Shown here piece by piece: positions 20,822-30,345 of a stretch of 64,000 nucleotides of DNA. Every line of letters starts with the position of its first letter. The first letter of the stretch is position 1. The translations under genes were made by a program, and so were the position numbers. Source of the DNA: JAHFDS01 sp964593795 (GTDB lineage Bacteria > Myxococcota_A > Polyangia > JAHFDS01); NCBI GenBank assembly GCA_964593795.1, contig CAZQJC010000361.1, positions 58,678 through 122,677 of the forward strand. Reading direction: 5' to 3'. Under the pieces are notes generated by a model that saw only the letters and a list, made by a program, of their open reading frames with translations, did not search any database and was not told where the DNA came from.

Positions 20822-23800
20822 ATGTACGATGGCGAGGACGAAGTGACCGGTCCGGAGCCTGATCGACCGAGCGACAGCCCCGACGCTCTCGCGGCGCTGT
20901 TCCCGCCCAACGACCGCTTCGAGCTCGTCAGCATCCTCGGCTCGGGCGGCATGGGCGTGGTGTTCGCCGCGCGCGACCGCTCGCAGGGGGGACGGGCCGT
21001 GGCGCTCAAGGTGCTGCGCAACGTCAGCCCGCGGAGCGTCCTGCGGTTCAAGCGGGAGTTCCGGGCGCTGGCGGGGGTCGTCCACCCGAACCTCGTCACC
21101 CTGTACGAGCTCTTCGTCGAGGACGCGCGGGTCTACTTCACCCTCGAGCTCGTCTCCGGCGAGTCGTTCTCGGAGTGGACCACGGGCGATCGCCGCGCGC
21201 CCACCACGGACGGCGAGGCGAAGACCTCCGAGCTCCCCCCTGCGCGATCTGCGGCGTCTCGGCCCCAGGCGGCCTGCCTCGGTGACGTCGTGGACGTCGA
21301 GCGGCTGCGCGTGGCCATGAAGGGTCTCGCTGCGGGCGTGGCGGCGATCCACCGCGCGGGCATGCTGCACCGCGACCTCAAGCCATCGAACGTCCTTCTG
21401 ACCCCTGATGGCCGAGCGGTCGTCCTCGACTTCGGCCTCGTCACCGAGTCGCACGCCGATCCTGGCGAATCCCAGCACCGTGCCCTCGAGGGCACGATCG
21501 ACTACATGTCGCCCGAGCAGGCCGGGATGCGACCCATCGGCCCGCCGAGCGACTGGTACACCGTGGGCCTGATGCTGTACCGGGCGCTGACCGGACGGCT
21601 CGCCTACCTCGGTGACCTCTCCGACGTGCTGCTCGACCGGCAGCGCATCCCCCCCATCCCTCCGAGCACGCTCGTCCCGGACGTGCCGGAGGACCTGGAG
21701 CGCCTCTGTCTCGACCTCCTCGCGATCGAGCCCTCGGCGCGGCCGGACGCGGACGCGGTGCTGCGCCGGCTCGGCTGCGAGGAGGAAATCCAGGTGCCGG
21801 TGCGCGCGCCAGTGGCGCACTCGATCGAGCTCATCGGTCGCGGGCGGCAGCTCGCTGCGCTCGAGGATGCGCTTGCGATGGTCCGCTCGGGCCGCACCGT
21901 GATCTGCGAAGTCCGTGGCGCGGCGGGCGCAGGCAAGAGCGCACTTCTGCAGGCGTTCCTTCGCCCCCTGGCGGGGCGCGAGGACGTCACGGTGCTCACG
22001 GGTCGGTGCGTCGAGCGCGAGTCCGTGGCGTTCAAGGCCGTCGACGGGGTGATGGACGAGCTCAGCACGTTTCTCTCGAGCCAGCCGGTCCGGCAGCTGG
22101 AGCGCTACCTGCCACGCGACGTGCACGCCCTGACGCGGCTCTTTCCCGTCCTGGCGGAGCTGCGCCTGGCCACCTCGCTGCCCGATCGCGTGCTGGCGCC
22201 TGATCGCGAGCGCGACCTCGCCTTCGCGGCCGCGCAGGACCTCTTCGCGCGCATCGCGGATACGCGGACCGTCGTCATCGCCCTCGACGACGTGCAGTGG
22301 GGGGACCGCGAGAGCGCGGAGCTCCTCGCCGCGATCCTGCGTCCGCCCGACGCGCCCACGCTGCTGTTCGTGTTCTGCGGGCTCTCGCAGGCGGGTGATC
22401 GGCGCGGCACCTTCCTCAAGCACCTCGACCAGACCCTGCGCGATCTCGACGTGGACCGCAGGGAGATCGCCGTGGGTGCCCTGCCCCTCCGTGAGGCCTC
22501 GGAGATCGTGGCGCGTCTCCTCTCCGACAGGCAGCTCGATCGCGAGCAGATCACGCACGTCGTGACGGAGGCCTCCGGCAACGCGTACTTCCTCGCCGAG
22601 CTGGTCCGCTTCCTCCGCGAGCACCCGGGGCTCCCGGTGGGCGACCAGTCGCTCGAGGCCGTGCTACGGGCGCGCGTGAGCGCCCTGCCAGCGGAGGCGC
22701 GCCGCCTGATCGAGGTGGTCTCGCTGGCGCGCCGCCCGATCCCGGTCGAGCTGGCCTCGCACGCCGCGTCCGTCGAGGACCCGGCCACGCTGACCCTCCT
22801 CAAGGGCGCGGGCCTCATCCGCACCCGCCGCGCGGCCACCGACGAGGTCGAGTGCTACCACGAGCGCGTGCGTGGGGCCGTGCTCGGCCTGCTGGACGAC
22901 GCCACTCGCAGGGGCCTTCACCTCGCGCTCGCCGAGACGCTCGAGCACGCCCCGGCGCCGGACCCGGAGACGCTGGCGGAGCATCTCCTGGCCGCCGGCG
23001 AGCCAGTGCGCGGCGCGCGGTACGCGCTCGAGGCCGCCGATCGAGCCGTGGCGGAGGGCGACTTCGGCAGGGCCGCCAGGCACTACCGCGCCACGCTCGA
23101 GCACGGCGCACTGAGCGCTGCAGAGCGCGCTCGCGTGGCCCAGGCGCTGGCGGCAGCGCTCGAGAGCGCCGGCCGCGACACCGAGGCGGCCATGGTGCTG
23201 CTCGGCGGCGCGAGCGACTCGCCGCCGTCCGCCCGGTCCCGGCAGCGCGCCGCCGGACTCCTGGTGGGCGGGGGCCTGATCGATCGCGTGACCGCCGAGC
23301 TCGGCGACGTGCTCGCCGACGCGGGCCTGTCCCTCGGTGGGCCGACGCTCGGCAGCCGCCTGACGGGCTTCCTCGCCCACCGCAAGCTGCGCAGGACGTC
23401 GCAGGGTGTCACGGGCACCGCGACCTCGGCCGATCTGGCCCACCTGGACCTCTCCCTGGCGGCAGCGCGCGGCCTTGCGCTCGTCGACCCGGTCCGCGGA
23501 CGCGACGCCCAGTCCCGAGCGCTCCTCCTTGCCCTCCGGTCGGGCGATCCAGGTCGACTGGCGCGCACGCTGGCCCTGGAGGCCGTCTACACGAGCGCGC
23601 TGGGCGACGAGGCCCAGGTGGGACCGCTCTTCGACCGGGCCTGCGCGTCTGCCGGCAACTCCACGCACGATCACGGGTCCATTTCCGTGTGTCGGTCGCT
23701 CTGCGCCGCGCTCGACGGACGCTTCCCGGAGGCCCTCGACCTCGCCGCCGAGGCGGAGGCAGCGCTCCGTGACCGCCCGGGCAGCGCGCGATGGGAGACG

Positions 23801-24574
23801 GCGATGACCACCTGGGCGCGCGCGATGGCGCTGCTCCAGCTGGGTCGGGTCCAGGCGCTCGGCGCGATGCTGCCGCGCGCGCTCCAGGACCTCGAGGGGC
23901 GAGGCGATCTGCTCGGGCTCACGCTCCTTCGGGTGGGTCCTGCCACGCAGCTGCGTATGCTGCGAGACGCGGTGGGCCCTGCCGAGGTGGAGCTCGACGG
24001 CGCGCTGGCGAGCTGGGCGGCGAGCTCCTTCCAGCTCCCGCACGCGTGGGGGCTCGCGGCGCGCGTGCGCTTGAGGCTGTACGCCGGGGACCGCGTGGGG
24101 GCGCTCGCCCTGCTCGACACGCACGCTGCGGCGATTGAGACGGCCAAGCTGCACCGACTGCCCGCCCTTCGCTCGGAGCTGCTCGGGCTGCGCGCGGCGA
24201 GCTCGATCACCGCAGCCGCTGCCAGCCCGGCCATGAGCGATCGTCTGCTGAGCGCTGCGTCAACCGACGCGCGTGCCCTGGCCGCGGCCTCCACCTGCTC
24301 TGCGCGGCCTCTCGGCCTCCTCCTCGGAGCGCTCGTGGAGAGCGCGCGGCGCCGGGACGACGCTGCCCGCGCGGGGCTCCGCGAGGCGATCCCGCTCCTC
24401 GAGGCGCAGCAACTCGGCCTGCACGCGGCGGCCGCGCGCTGGCGCCTGGGCGAGCTCACGCAGGGGAGCGAGGGCCAGCGGCTGGTCGAGGAGGCGCAGG
24501 CCGACCTTCGCAGCCGCGGCGTCGTGAGGCCCGAGGCGGCGCTCCGCCAGCTCGCCCCCAGCGCACGGGCGTGA
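20822..24574 (+). CDS. Ser/Thr protein kinase fused to AAA ATPase and TPR region (kinase 2)
   Basis: A 1250-residue protein from ATG 20822 (MYDGEDEVTG). The frame is open another 72 residues upstream, but that part is low-complexity and lies over the divergent promoter region. Kinase domain at about residues 38-305: glycine loop GSGGMGVVF, ALKVL lysine, HRDLKPSN (about 182), DFG (about 203), SPEQ. Then AAA_16 with Walker A GAAGAGKSA (about 369) and Walker B ALDDVQWGD (about 487), then TPR-like repeats. All catalytic residues are present. It is divergent from phosphatase pair A and 167 bp upstream of the STAS gene, so it may belong to the same circuit. Confidence 0.93.
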   Translation: MYDGEDEVTGPEPDRPSDSPDALAALFPPNDRFELVSILGSGGMGVVFAARDRSQGGRAVALKVLRNVSPRSVLRFKREFRALAGVVHPNLVTLYELFVEDARVYFTLELVSGESFSEWTTGDRRAPTTDGEAKTSELPPARSAASRPQAACLGDVVDVERLRVAMKGLAAGVAAIHRAGMLHRDLKPSNVLLTPDGRAVVLDFGLVTESHADPGESQHRALEGTIDYMSPEQAGMRPIGPPSDWYTVGLMLYRALTGRLAYLGDLSDVLLDRQRIPPIPPSTLVPDVPEDLERLCLDLLAIEPSARPDADAVLRRLGCEEEIQVPVRAPVAHSIELIGRGRQLAALEDALAMVRSGRTVICEVRGAAGAGKSALLQAFLRPLAGREDVTVLTGRCVERESVAFKAVDGVMDELSTFLSSQPVRQLERYLPRDVHALTRLFPVLAELRLATSLPDRVLAPDRERDLAFAAAQDLFARIADTRTVVIALDDVQWGDRESAELLAAILRPPDAPTLLFVFCGLSQAGDRRGTFLKHLDQTLRDLDVDRREIAVGALPLREASEIVARLLSDRQLDREQITHVVTEASGNAYFLAELVRFLREHPGLPVGDQSLEAVLRARVSALPAEARRLIEVVSLARRPIPVELASHAASVEDPATLTLLKGAGLIRTRRAATDEVECYHERVRGAVLGLLDDATRRGLHLALAETLEHAPAPDPETLAEHLLAAGEPVRGARYALEAADRAVAEGDFGRAARHYRATLEHGALSAAERARVAQALAAALESAGRDTEAAMVLLGGASDSPPSARSRQRAAGLLVGGGLIDRVTAELGDVLADAGLSLGGPTLGSRLTGFLAHRKLRRTSQGVTGTATSADLAHLDLSLAAARGLALVDPVRGRDAQSRALLLALRSGDPGRLARTLALEAVYTSALGDEAQVGPLFDRACASAGNSTHDHGSISVCRSLCAALDGRFPEALDLAAEAEAALRDRPGSARWETAMTTWARAMALLQLGRVQALGAMLPRALQDLEGRGDLLGLTLLRVGPATQLRMLRDAVGPAEVELDGALASWAASSFQLPHAWGLAARVRLRLYAGDRVGALALLDTHAAAIETAKLHRLPALRSELLGLRAASSITAAAASPAMSDRLLSAASTDARALAAASTCSARPLGLLLGALVESARRRDDAARAGLREAIPLLEAQQLGLHAAAARWRLGELTQGSEGQRLVEEAQADLRSRGVVRPEAALRQLAPSARA

Positions 24575-24741
24575 TCCTTCGGCGCCGTGGGACCGGGGCG
24601 GCGGCGTGCGCTACGCGCCCGGCGCGAGCATGGAGAAGAAGCTGTCGCTCCAGCACGACCGAAACCCGATGCAGGGTGAGACCGCGCCGCGGGCGCGCAC
24701 AAACGTGATCCGGTGAACGTGCGTGCTATCCTGGCGCGACA

Positions 24742-25230
24742 GTGGCGGGTCCGAGTCAACGCGGTCTCCGGGTTACAAGGGAAGCGCGCACGGGGTTGAC
24801 GGTGCTCGTGCTCGAGGGGCAGATCGACGCCTCCTGCACGCTCGTCGAGCAGGTCACCGGCCTGCGCGGCGAGGTGGTGCTCGACCTCGCCGGCGTGGAC
24901 TTCATCAACTCGCTCGGGGTGCGCGTCTGGGTGCGAACCCTGGCGGCCCTGCGCGAGGCCGGGGCGAGCGTCGTGCTCCGCCGCTGCTCCCAGGAGATGG
25001 TCCTGCAGCTCAACATGATCCCGGAGGCCGGCGCTCCCGTGAGCTCGTTCTACGCGCCCATGATCTGCGGCGGCTGTGGCGCGGGATCCTCGGAGTGCAT
25101 CGAGGTCGCGGATCACACCGCCCAGCTCTCGCGAGGCGAGATGCCGTCGCTCCGGTGTCGCGAGTGCGGCGCGGCCCTCACGCTCGACGAGCTGCCAGAG
25201 GAGTACCTCTCGTTCCTGGTCGCGGGCTGA
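24742..25230 (+). CDS. STAS-domain protein with C-terminal zinc ribbon
   Basis: A 162-residue protein from a GTG start. Residues 15-100 form a STAS domain (TVLVLEGQIDASCT, VVLDLAGVDFINSLGVRVW). The Ser in INSLGV sits where anti-anti-sigma factors are phosphorylated. Residues 108-150 hold a CxxC pair (CGGCG) and a second (CRECG), a likely zinc ribbon, unusual for RsbV/SpoIIAA-type proteins. Expected role: the switch substrate that binds a kinase/anti-sigma partner when dephosphorylated. Its convergent neighbour, 24 bp away, is exactly such a switch ATPase, and two intact SpoIIE-type phosphatases are nearby. No sigma factor gene lies in the window, so the final target is unknown. Confidence 0.82.
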   Translation: MAGPSQRGLRVTREARTGLTVLVLEGQIDASCTLVEQVTGLRGEVVLDLAGVDFINSLGVRVWVRTLAALREAGASVVLRRCSQEMVLQLNMIPEAGAPVSSFYAPMICGGCGAGSSECIEVADHTAQLSRGEMPSLRCRECGAALTLDELPEEYLSFLVAG

Positions 25231-25254
25231 CGATCACCCGGTCGATCCGGCCGA

Positions 25255-26187
25255 CTACTCCCGGAAGAGGTACAGCGATTTGCCGGGGTCGGCGATGCGG
25301 GAGACCGCGATGAGGCCGATCACCTCCGTCCGTCGGCCCGGTGCCAGGTTGAAGACGAGCTGTCGGACGGCCTCGAACGCCATGAACATGCCGAGCCCGG
25401 CCCCGCCCTCGCCGTCGAGCGGCGTCGGCGACGTGAAACACCGCGCGAGGTAGGCCTTGACCGTCTCGTCATCGAGCGTCCCGAACCGATCGGAGACCGC
25501 GATCCCGAACAACTCGCCGTCACAGCCGTAGCGCAAGGAGATCGCGCTCGGAGAGGCGCCGGGATTCGGGGCGTGCTTGACCGCGTTCGACAGGAGCTCG
25601 TCCGCGACGGTGCGGGCCATCGCGACCACGCGCTTGCTCATGCCCAGCTCCGCCGCATATCGCCCGACGAGGTCGGCCGCCAACGGCACTTCCTCCAGCG
25701 AGCGCAGCTCCGCGGACTTCGGCTGCAGGCCCCACGTGAGGTACTTCTCCAGCCCGAAGAGATCTCGCGAGACGATCTTGTTTGCCGTGATGACGAGCTC
25801 GCGCGCGAGGCGCGGGTTGTCGCGCGAGACGACGAAGCTCATGCGATCGCTCGCGAGGAAGGGCGCGAGCTGGGCGCGCTCCAGCTCGTCGGAGAGCAGC
25901 AGGAGCCCGCTGCGTCCGGCGGGGATGATCTCCATCGCCTTGGCCCCCGCGCCGGCATCGAAGAGCTGCGCATCGAAGATGGCCAGGGCGTAGGGAGTAC
26001 GCTCGAGCGCCTCGGCGGCCCTCGGCACGTCGTCGGCGAAGTCGACCTGGCAGCCGGTCGAGCGCAGGATCTGGAACAAGGCGTCCCGCTGCCTTCGACT
26101 GGGCGTCGCCAGCAGGATCCGGCCGCTGGCTCCTTCCGTTTGGTCAGAGTCTTTCTGATCCAACTGATCCAACGCTCGCTTGGGCAT
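25255..26187 (-). CDS. Switch-type HATPase (RsbW-like) with degenerate receiver-like N-terminus, copy 1
   Basis: A 310-residue protein from ATG 26187 (MPKRALDQLD). Residues 20-110 resemble a receiver fold (RILLATPSRRQRDAL, ALAIFDAQLF), but the acidic pocket is missing from the first strand, so phosphotransfer is doubtful. Residues 185-300 form a GHKL ATPase with N-box DELLSN (about 196) and G2 box GAGLGMF (about 264); the G1 region reads DRFG instead of DxGxG. This matches RsbW/SpoIIAB-type switch kinases. A close paralogue (39196-40176) shares long identical stretches such as SFVVSRDNPRLARELVITAN. It is convergent with the STAS gene. The long open frame continuing upstream is antisense to kinase 3. 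Confidence 0.8.
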   Translation of the reverse strand: MPKRALDQLDQKDSDQTEGASGRILLATPSRRQRDALFQILRSTGCQVDFADDVPRAAEALERTPYALAIFDAQLFDAGAGAKAMEIIPAGRSGLLLLSDELERAQLAPFLASDRMSFVVSRDNPRLARELVITANKIVSRDLFGLEKYLTWGLQPKSAELRSLEEVPLAADLVGRYAAELGMSKRVVAMARTVADELLSNAVKHAPNPGASPSAISLRYGCDGELFGIAVSDRFGTLDDETVKAYLARCFTSPTPLDGEGGAGLGMFMAFEAVRQLVFNLAPGRRTEVIGLIAVSRIADPGKSLYLFRE

Positions 26188-26247
26188 CGTACCAGCGAAC
26201 GCGCGCAGGGGCCAATCTACACCCGACAGGAGCGCCCACCCGCCCGT

Positions 26248-26276
26248 TGCGCGACTCGCGCTGCGCGATTCGCGCA
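26248..26276. promoter_or_regulatory. Two 15-bp dyads, candidate activator sites (cluster 1)
   Basis: TGCGCGACTCGCGCT (26248-26262) and the perfect dyad TGCGCGATTCGCGCA (26262-26276) abut each other. The second centre is 59 bp upstream of the sigma-54 promoter at 26328. The same motif recurs at five other places in the window. Confidence 0.7.
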
Positions 26277-26327
26277 AGAGCCGCCGACAGCGCGCGCATG
26301 TGGCTGCCGTTCCTGGCGGCGGCCAGC

Positions 26328-26343
26328 CGGCACGGCTCCTGCT
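26328..26343 (+). promoter_or_regulatory. sigma-54 promoter upstream of kinase 3
   Basis: CGGCACGGCTCCTGCT matches TGGCACGNNNNTTGCW at all but two fixed bases and keeps GG and GC in register. The predicted start is near 26354. It would drive the short frame at 26357 and kinase 3. Confidence 0.6.
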
Positions 26344-26356
26344 TCGGGTGGTCGTG

Positions 26357-26542
26357 ATGCGCCGGAGGGACTGGTCGGACGCACGCGCCTGGGTGCCGCT
26401 GAACTGCGAGCCCGAGTGGGCCGCCGAGGCCGCCACGCTCGCGCTCATCGCCGAGGTCGAGGGGGCCATGGAGACGGAGGACCTCGAAGAGCCCGAGCCG
26501 ACCCTGCGCAGCAGACTGCCGTGCTCGAGGCCACTCGGTTGA
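26357..26542 (+). CDS. Short hypothetical protein before kinase 3
   Basis: A 61-codon frame from ATG 26357, three bases after the predicted sigma-54 transcript start. Third positions are strongly G/C biased, as in neighbouring genes, and the middle is acidic (AEVEGAMETEDLEEPEP). No family is recognised. It could be a leader peptide coupled to kinase 3, whose possible GTG start at 26521 lies inside it, or it could be non-coding. Confidence 0.3.
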   Translation: MRRRDWSDARAWVPLNCEPEWAAEAATLALIAEVEGAMETEDLEEPEPTLRSRLPCSRPLG

Positions 26543-26580
26543 GGTCGTCGCCAGGGACCCCGTCGCCTGACGGGCCCCCC

Positions 26581-29500
26581 GTGATCGGAGCGGACGACGC
26601 GGCTGCGGAGCTCGCCCTCTTCCCCCCGAGCGAGCGCTTCCGGCTCGAGCGCAAGCTCGGCGCCGGAGGCATGGGAGTCGTCTTCGAGGCCTGGGACCAC
26701 GAGCGCGGCATGCCGGTGGCGATCAAGGTGCTGCGCGAACCCACGGGGCGCATGGTGCTGCGCTTCAAGCAGGAGTTCCGCGCGCTGGCCGGCGTGCTGC
26801 ACGACAACCTGATCGGCTTCCACGAGCTGTTCGCGGATCTCGACCGGATCTACTTCTCGATGGACCTCGTCCGCGGCCTGACGCTGCGCCGCTGGGTCAC
26901 GCCCACGGCGCCGGCGCGTCCGAGCACGACGGTTCCGACCGTCTCGGCGCTGACCCTCGGGTCGCCTCGCCCGGGCGCGCCGTCGCCCGTGCCGCCCTCG
27001 CCAGCCGACCTGGCGCGACTCCGGATCGCGCTCCGTGGGCTCGCGCGCGGCGTGGCGGCGATGCACGAGGCCGGGTGGCTGCACCGCGACCTCAAGCCGT
27101 CGAACGTGATCGTGACCGAGGAGGGCCGCGCGGTGGTCCTCGACCTGGGGCTCGTCAGCGAGGTGTCGCGGGCGCAGGCCTCCAGCGGAGAGCGCGCGCT
27201 CGAGGGCACGATCGACTACATGTCGCCCGAGCAGGCCGCGCGGATGCCGCTCGGCCCCCCCTCGGACTGGTACCAGGTGGGCGTCATCCTGTACGAGTGC
27301 CTGACCGGCCGGCTGCCCTTCCTGGGCGATGACCTCGACGTGCTCATGGACCGGCAGCGGTTCGAGCCGCCGCCGCCGAGCCAGCTGGTGGAGGGGGTGC
27401 CGGAGGACCTGGACGTCCTGTGCTGCGAGCTCCTGCGCCGGGATCCCGCCGCGCGACCGGACGGCGCGAACCTGCTCGAGCGGCTCGGCGCCAGCGAGGT
27501 GGCGCGTCCGCGAACCGGCTCTCGCAGCCGCTCGAGGTCCGAACGGGAGGTCTTCGTGGGTCGCGAGGCCCAGCTCGCGGCGCTCGGCGCGGCGCTCGAG
27601 ACGACGCGCGGAGGCTGCGGCGTCGTCTGCGAGATCCATGGCCACTCCGGCTCCGGCAAGAGCGCCCTCGTGGCCCGGTACACGGCCGAGCTCGCCGAAC
27701 GCCCGGACCTGCTCGTCCTCTCGAGCCGCTGCTACGAGCACGAGTCGGTGCCGTTCAAGGCGGTGGACGGCATGATGGACGGGGTGAGCCAGTTCCTCGG
27801 CGCGCTTCCACGGGAGCAGCAGGACCGCTACCTGCCTCGCGACATCCAGCTGCTCGCCCGCATGTTCCCGGTCCTGCGTCAGGTGGAGGCGGTGGCCTCG
27901 TGGCCAGCACGTCGCCACGAGCTCGCCGATCCGCAGGAGGAGCGCCGGCGAGCCTTCCGCGCTGCCAAGGAGCTCTTCGGGCGGCTCTCCAGCCTGCACA
28001 CCGTGGTGATCGCGCTCGACGATCTGCAGTGGGGAGACGTGGACAGCGCCGAGCTCCTGACGGCGCTGCTCGGGCAGCCCGACCCGCCCGCGCTGCTCCT
28101 GCTCTGCGCGTATCGGACCGAGGACCGCGAGCGAAGCCTGTTCCTGCGGCAGCTCGGCCAGACGCTCTCCGGCCTCGCGGTCGATCGCCGCGAGGTGGTC
28201 ATCGGCCCGCTGCCCCACGACGAGTCGTCGAGGCTCGCCCTGTCCTTGCTCGGCGGGGCGCCGGTCGATCGCGCGCGGATCTCGCAGATGGTGCGGGAGG
28301 CCGGCGGGAATCCGTTCTTCCTGCTCGAGCTCGTCCGCGCGTGCCAGGATCGTCCCGAGGCCACGCCCGAGCTCTCGTCGCTGGACGAGGTGCTGAGCGC
28401 CCGGCTGCGGCGCCTGCCGCTGGAGGCGGGGCGCCTGCTCGCCGCCATCGCGCTCTCCGGCCGCCCGGTAGCCGTGCAGCTCGTGGAGCGGGCGACCGAC
28501 GTGCGCAATCCCAGCATCCTCGCCCTGCTCAAGGCGGGCAGCCTCGTGCGAACCCGGCGCGCGCAGGTGGACGAGGTGGAGTGCTACCACGACCGCGTCC
28601 GCGAGGCCGCGCTCGAGCTCTTGACGGACGACGAGCAGCGCACGCTGCACGGGCGGCTCGGCAGCGTGCTGGCCGCGCGATCGGACGAGGACCCGGAGGT
28701 GATCGCGACCCACTTCTTCGGGGCCGGCCAGCGGAAGCCCGCCTCCGTGTACGCGCTCAAGGCGGCAGCGCGGGCGGACGCGGCGCTGGCGTTCGATCGT
28801 GCGGTCGCCTTCTACCGCATGGCGCTGGCGCTGGAGCAGGGCAGCGCGGAGGAGCTGCGCGCGCTGCGCGCTCGACTCGGCGTTGCGCTGCAGAACGCCG
28901 GCCGCGCCCACGAGGCGGCCTCGGCGTACCTCGAGGCCGCCGAGGGCGGCACGGCGGCGGATGCGCTCGAGCTGCGCCGCAAGGCGGCCGAGCAGCTCCT
29001 GCGTGGCGGCCACATCGCGGAGGGCATGGCGGTCGTCAAGACCGTCCTCCAGGCCGTCGGCCTGCGGATGCCCGACACGCCGCAGGGGGCGCTCTTCTCG
29101 GCGCTCGTCCAGCGAGCACGCCTGCGCCTGCGCGGCCTGGCCTTCACGGAGCGCGACGCGTCGCAGATCACCAAGGAACAGGGGAGCCGGATCGACACCT
29201 GCTGGTCGATGGCGGTGGGGCTCGGGATGGTGGACAACGTGCGAGGCATCGACTTCGCCACGCGAAACCTCCTCCTGTCCCTGGCGGCGGGCCACCCGCT
29301 CCGCATCGCCCGCGCGCTGGCGATCGAGACCTGCTACGTGTCCACGGAAGGCCGGCCCAGCATGCGCGCCATCGAGACGCGGCTGGCGAGGACCCAGCAG
29401 ATCGCCGAGCGGGCCGGCGACTGGGAATCGAAGGCCTGGCACGAGATCGCCACGGGCGTCTCGAGCTTCCTCTGCGGGGCGTGGATCCGGACGCGCCGCC

Positions 29501-30345
29501 ACTGCGAGGAGGCCGAGCGCCTCTTCTCCCAGCGATGTCTCGGCGCGGTGTGGGAGGTGGACAACGCGCGCTTCTTCATCCTGTGGGCCGCCGCGCTGCA
29601 GGGCGATCTCAAGACGCTGTACCGGCGCACGCCCCGCCTGGTCGAGGATGCGGCCCGGCAGGGCAACGTATTCGCCTCGACGAATCTGCGCACCGGCCTG
29701 CCCAACCTGGCCTGGGTGCTGTCCGGCCAGCTCGCCGAGGCGCGCAGCCAGGCGCGCGAGGCCATGCGCGCCTGGCCCTCCGACAGCTTCAAGATGCAGC
29801 ACTTCTACGACCTGCTGGCGCAGGGGAACATCGACCTCTACGCCGGCGATCCGGCCCCGAGCCAGGCGCGCCTTCTCGAGCGCTGGCCGGCGCTCTCGGG
29901 CTCGTTGCTCCTGCGCATCCAGCTCATCCGCATCCTGTCGTGGCACCTCCGCGGGCGCGTGGCGCTGGCGAGCGCGACCAGGGTGCAAACATCTGGTCGA
30001 CGCTCGCTCCTGCGGGCGGCGGAGCGCGATGCCGGGCGACTGGTCCGCGAGCGGCTGCCGTGGTCGGTCGGCCTCGGTCAGCTCCTCCACGCAGGGGTCG
30101 CGAACCTCCGAGGCGACCTCGACCGAGCACGCACGTGCCTCGACCAGGCCGCCGCGTCGCTCGCCGAGGCCGACATGGGGCTCTTCCTGTCGGCCACCTG
30201 GCGTCGACAGGGCGAGCTCGTGGGCGGAGACGAAGGCGATGCGCTCGTCGCGAGGTCGCGCGACTGGATGCTGGAGCGCCGGGTCCACCAGCCGGACCAC
30301 GCGACGGCGATGCTCGTGCCCGGCTTCGGCGCGCTCACGGAGTAG
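26581..30345 (+). CDS. Ser/Thr protein kinase fused to AAA ATPase and TPR region (kinase 3)
   Basis: A 1254-residue protein if it starts at GTG 26581 (VIGADDAAAELALFPPSERF), matching the length of its paralogues; GTG 26521 is an alternative. Kinase domain at about 15-290: GAGGMGVVFEA, AIKVL, HRDLKPSN (about 167), DLG in place of DFG (VVLDLGLVS), SPEQ. AAA_16 domain: Walker A GHSGSGKSA (about 354), Walker B ALDDLQWGD. TPR-like C-terminal ~600 residues. It is most similar to kinase 2 in this window. A sigma-54 promoter with paired dyads lies upstream, so expression is probably activator-dependent. Its end overlaps the convergent kinase 4 by 11 bp. The DLG variant is tolerated in many kinases. 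Confidence 0.92.
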   Translation: MIGADDAAAELALFPPSERFRLERKLGAGGMGVVFEAWDHERGMPVAIKVLREPTGRMVLRFKQEFRALAGVLHDNLIGFHELFADLDRIYFSMDLVRGLTLRRWVTPTAPARPSTTVPTVSALTLGSPRPGAPSPVPPSPADLARLRIALRGLARGVAAMHEAGWLHRDLKPSNVIVTEEGRAVVLDLGLVSEVSRAQASSGERALEGTIDYMSPEQAARMPLGPPSDWYQVGVILYECLTGRLPFLGDDLDVLMDRQRFEPPPPSQLVEGVPEDLDVLCCELLRRDPAARPDGANLLERLGASEVARPRTGSRSRSRSEREVFVGREAQLAALGAALETTRGGCGVVCEIHGHSGSGKSALVARYTAELAERPDLLVLSSRCYEHESVPFKAVDGMMDGVSQFLGALPREQQDRYLPRDIQLLARMFPVLRQVEAVASWPARRHELADPQEERRRAFRAAKELFGRLSSLHTVVIALDDLQWGDVDSAELLTALLGQPDPPALLLLCAYRTEDRERSLFLRQLGQTLSGLAVDRREVVIGPLPHDESSRLALSLLGGAPVDRARISQMVREAGGNPFFLLELVRACQDRPEATPELSSLDEVLSARLRRLPLEAGRLLAAIALSGRPVAVQLVERATDVRNPSILALLKAGSLVRTRRAQVDEVECYHDRVREAALELLTDDEQRTLHGRLGSVLAARSDEDPEVIATHFFGAGQRKPASVYALKAAARADAALAFDRAVAFYRMALALEQGSAEELRALRARLGVALQNAGRAHEAASAYLEAAEGGTAADALELRRKAAEQLLRGGHIAEGMAVVKTVLQAVGLRMPDTPQGALFSALVQRARLRLRGLAFTERDASQITKEQGSRIDTCWSMAVGLGMVDNVRGIDFATRNLLLSLAAGHPLRIARALAIETCYVSTEGRPSMRAIETRLARTQQIAERAGDWESKAWHEIATGVSSFLCGAWIRTRRHCEEAERLFSQRCLGAVWEVDNARFFILWAAALQGDLKTLYRRTPRLVEDAARQGNVFASTNLRTGLPNLAWVLSGQLAEARSQAREAMRAWPSDSFKMQHFYDLLAQGNIDLYAGDPAPSQARLLERWPALSGSLLLRIQLIRILSWHLRGRVALASATRVQTSGRRSLLRAAERDAGRLVRERLPWSVGLGQLLHAGVANLRGDLDRARTCLDQAAASLAEADMGLFLSATWRRQGELVGGDEGDALVARSRDWMLERRVHQPDHATAMLVPGFGALTE

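Noticed and set aside
24720..24741. A sigma-54 promoter before the STAS gene (TGGCGCGACAG)
   Set aside because: The -12 GC is missing at the required position.
26181..26196. A minus-strand sigma-54 promoter for switch ATPase copy 1 at the usual dyad distance
   Set aside because: No GG/GC pair at the required spacing is present.
26188..30300. Continuation of the switch ATPase frame for another 1370 residues
   Set aside because: It is antisense to kinase 3, low in complexity, and the ATPase aligns with its paralogue from about residue 20 of the short form.
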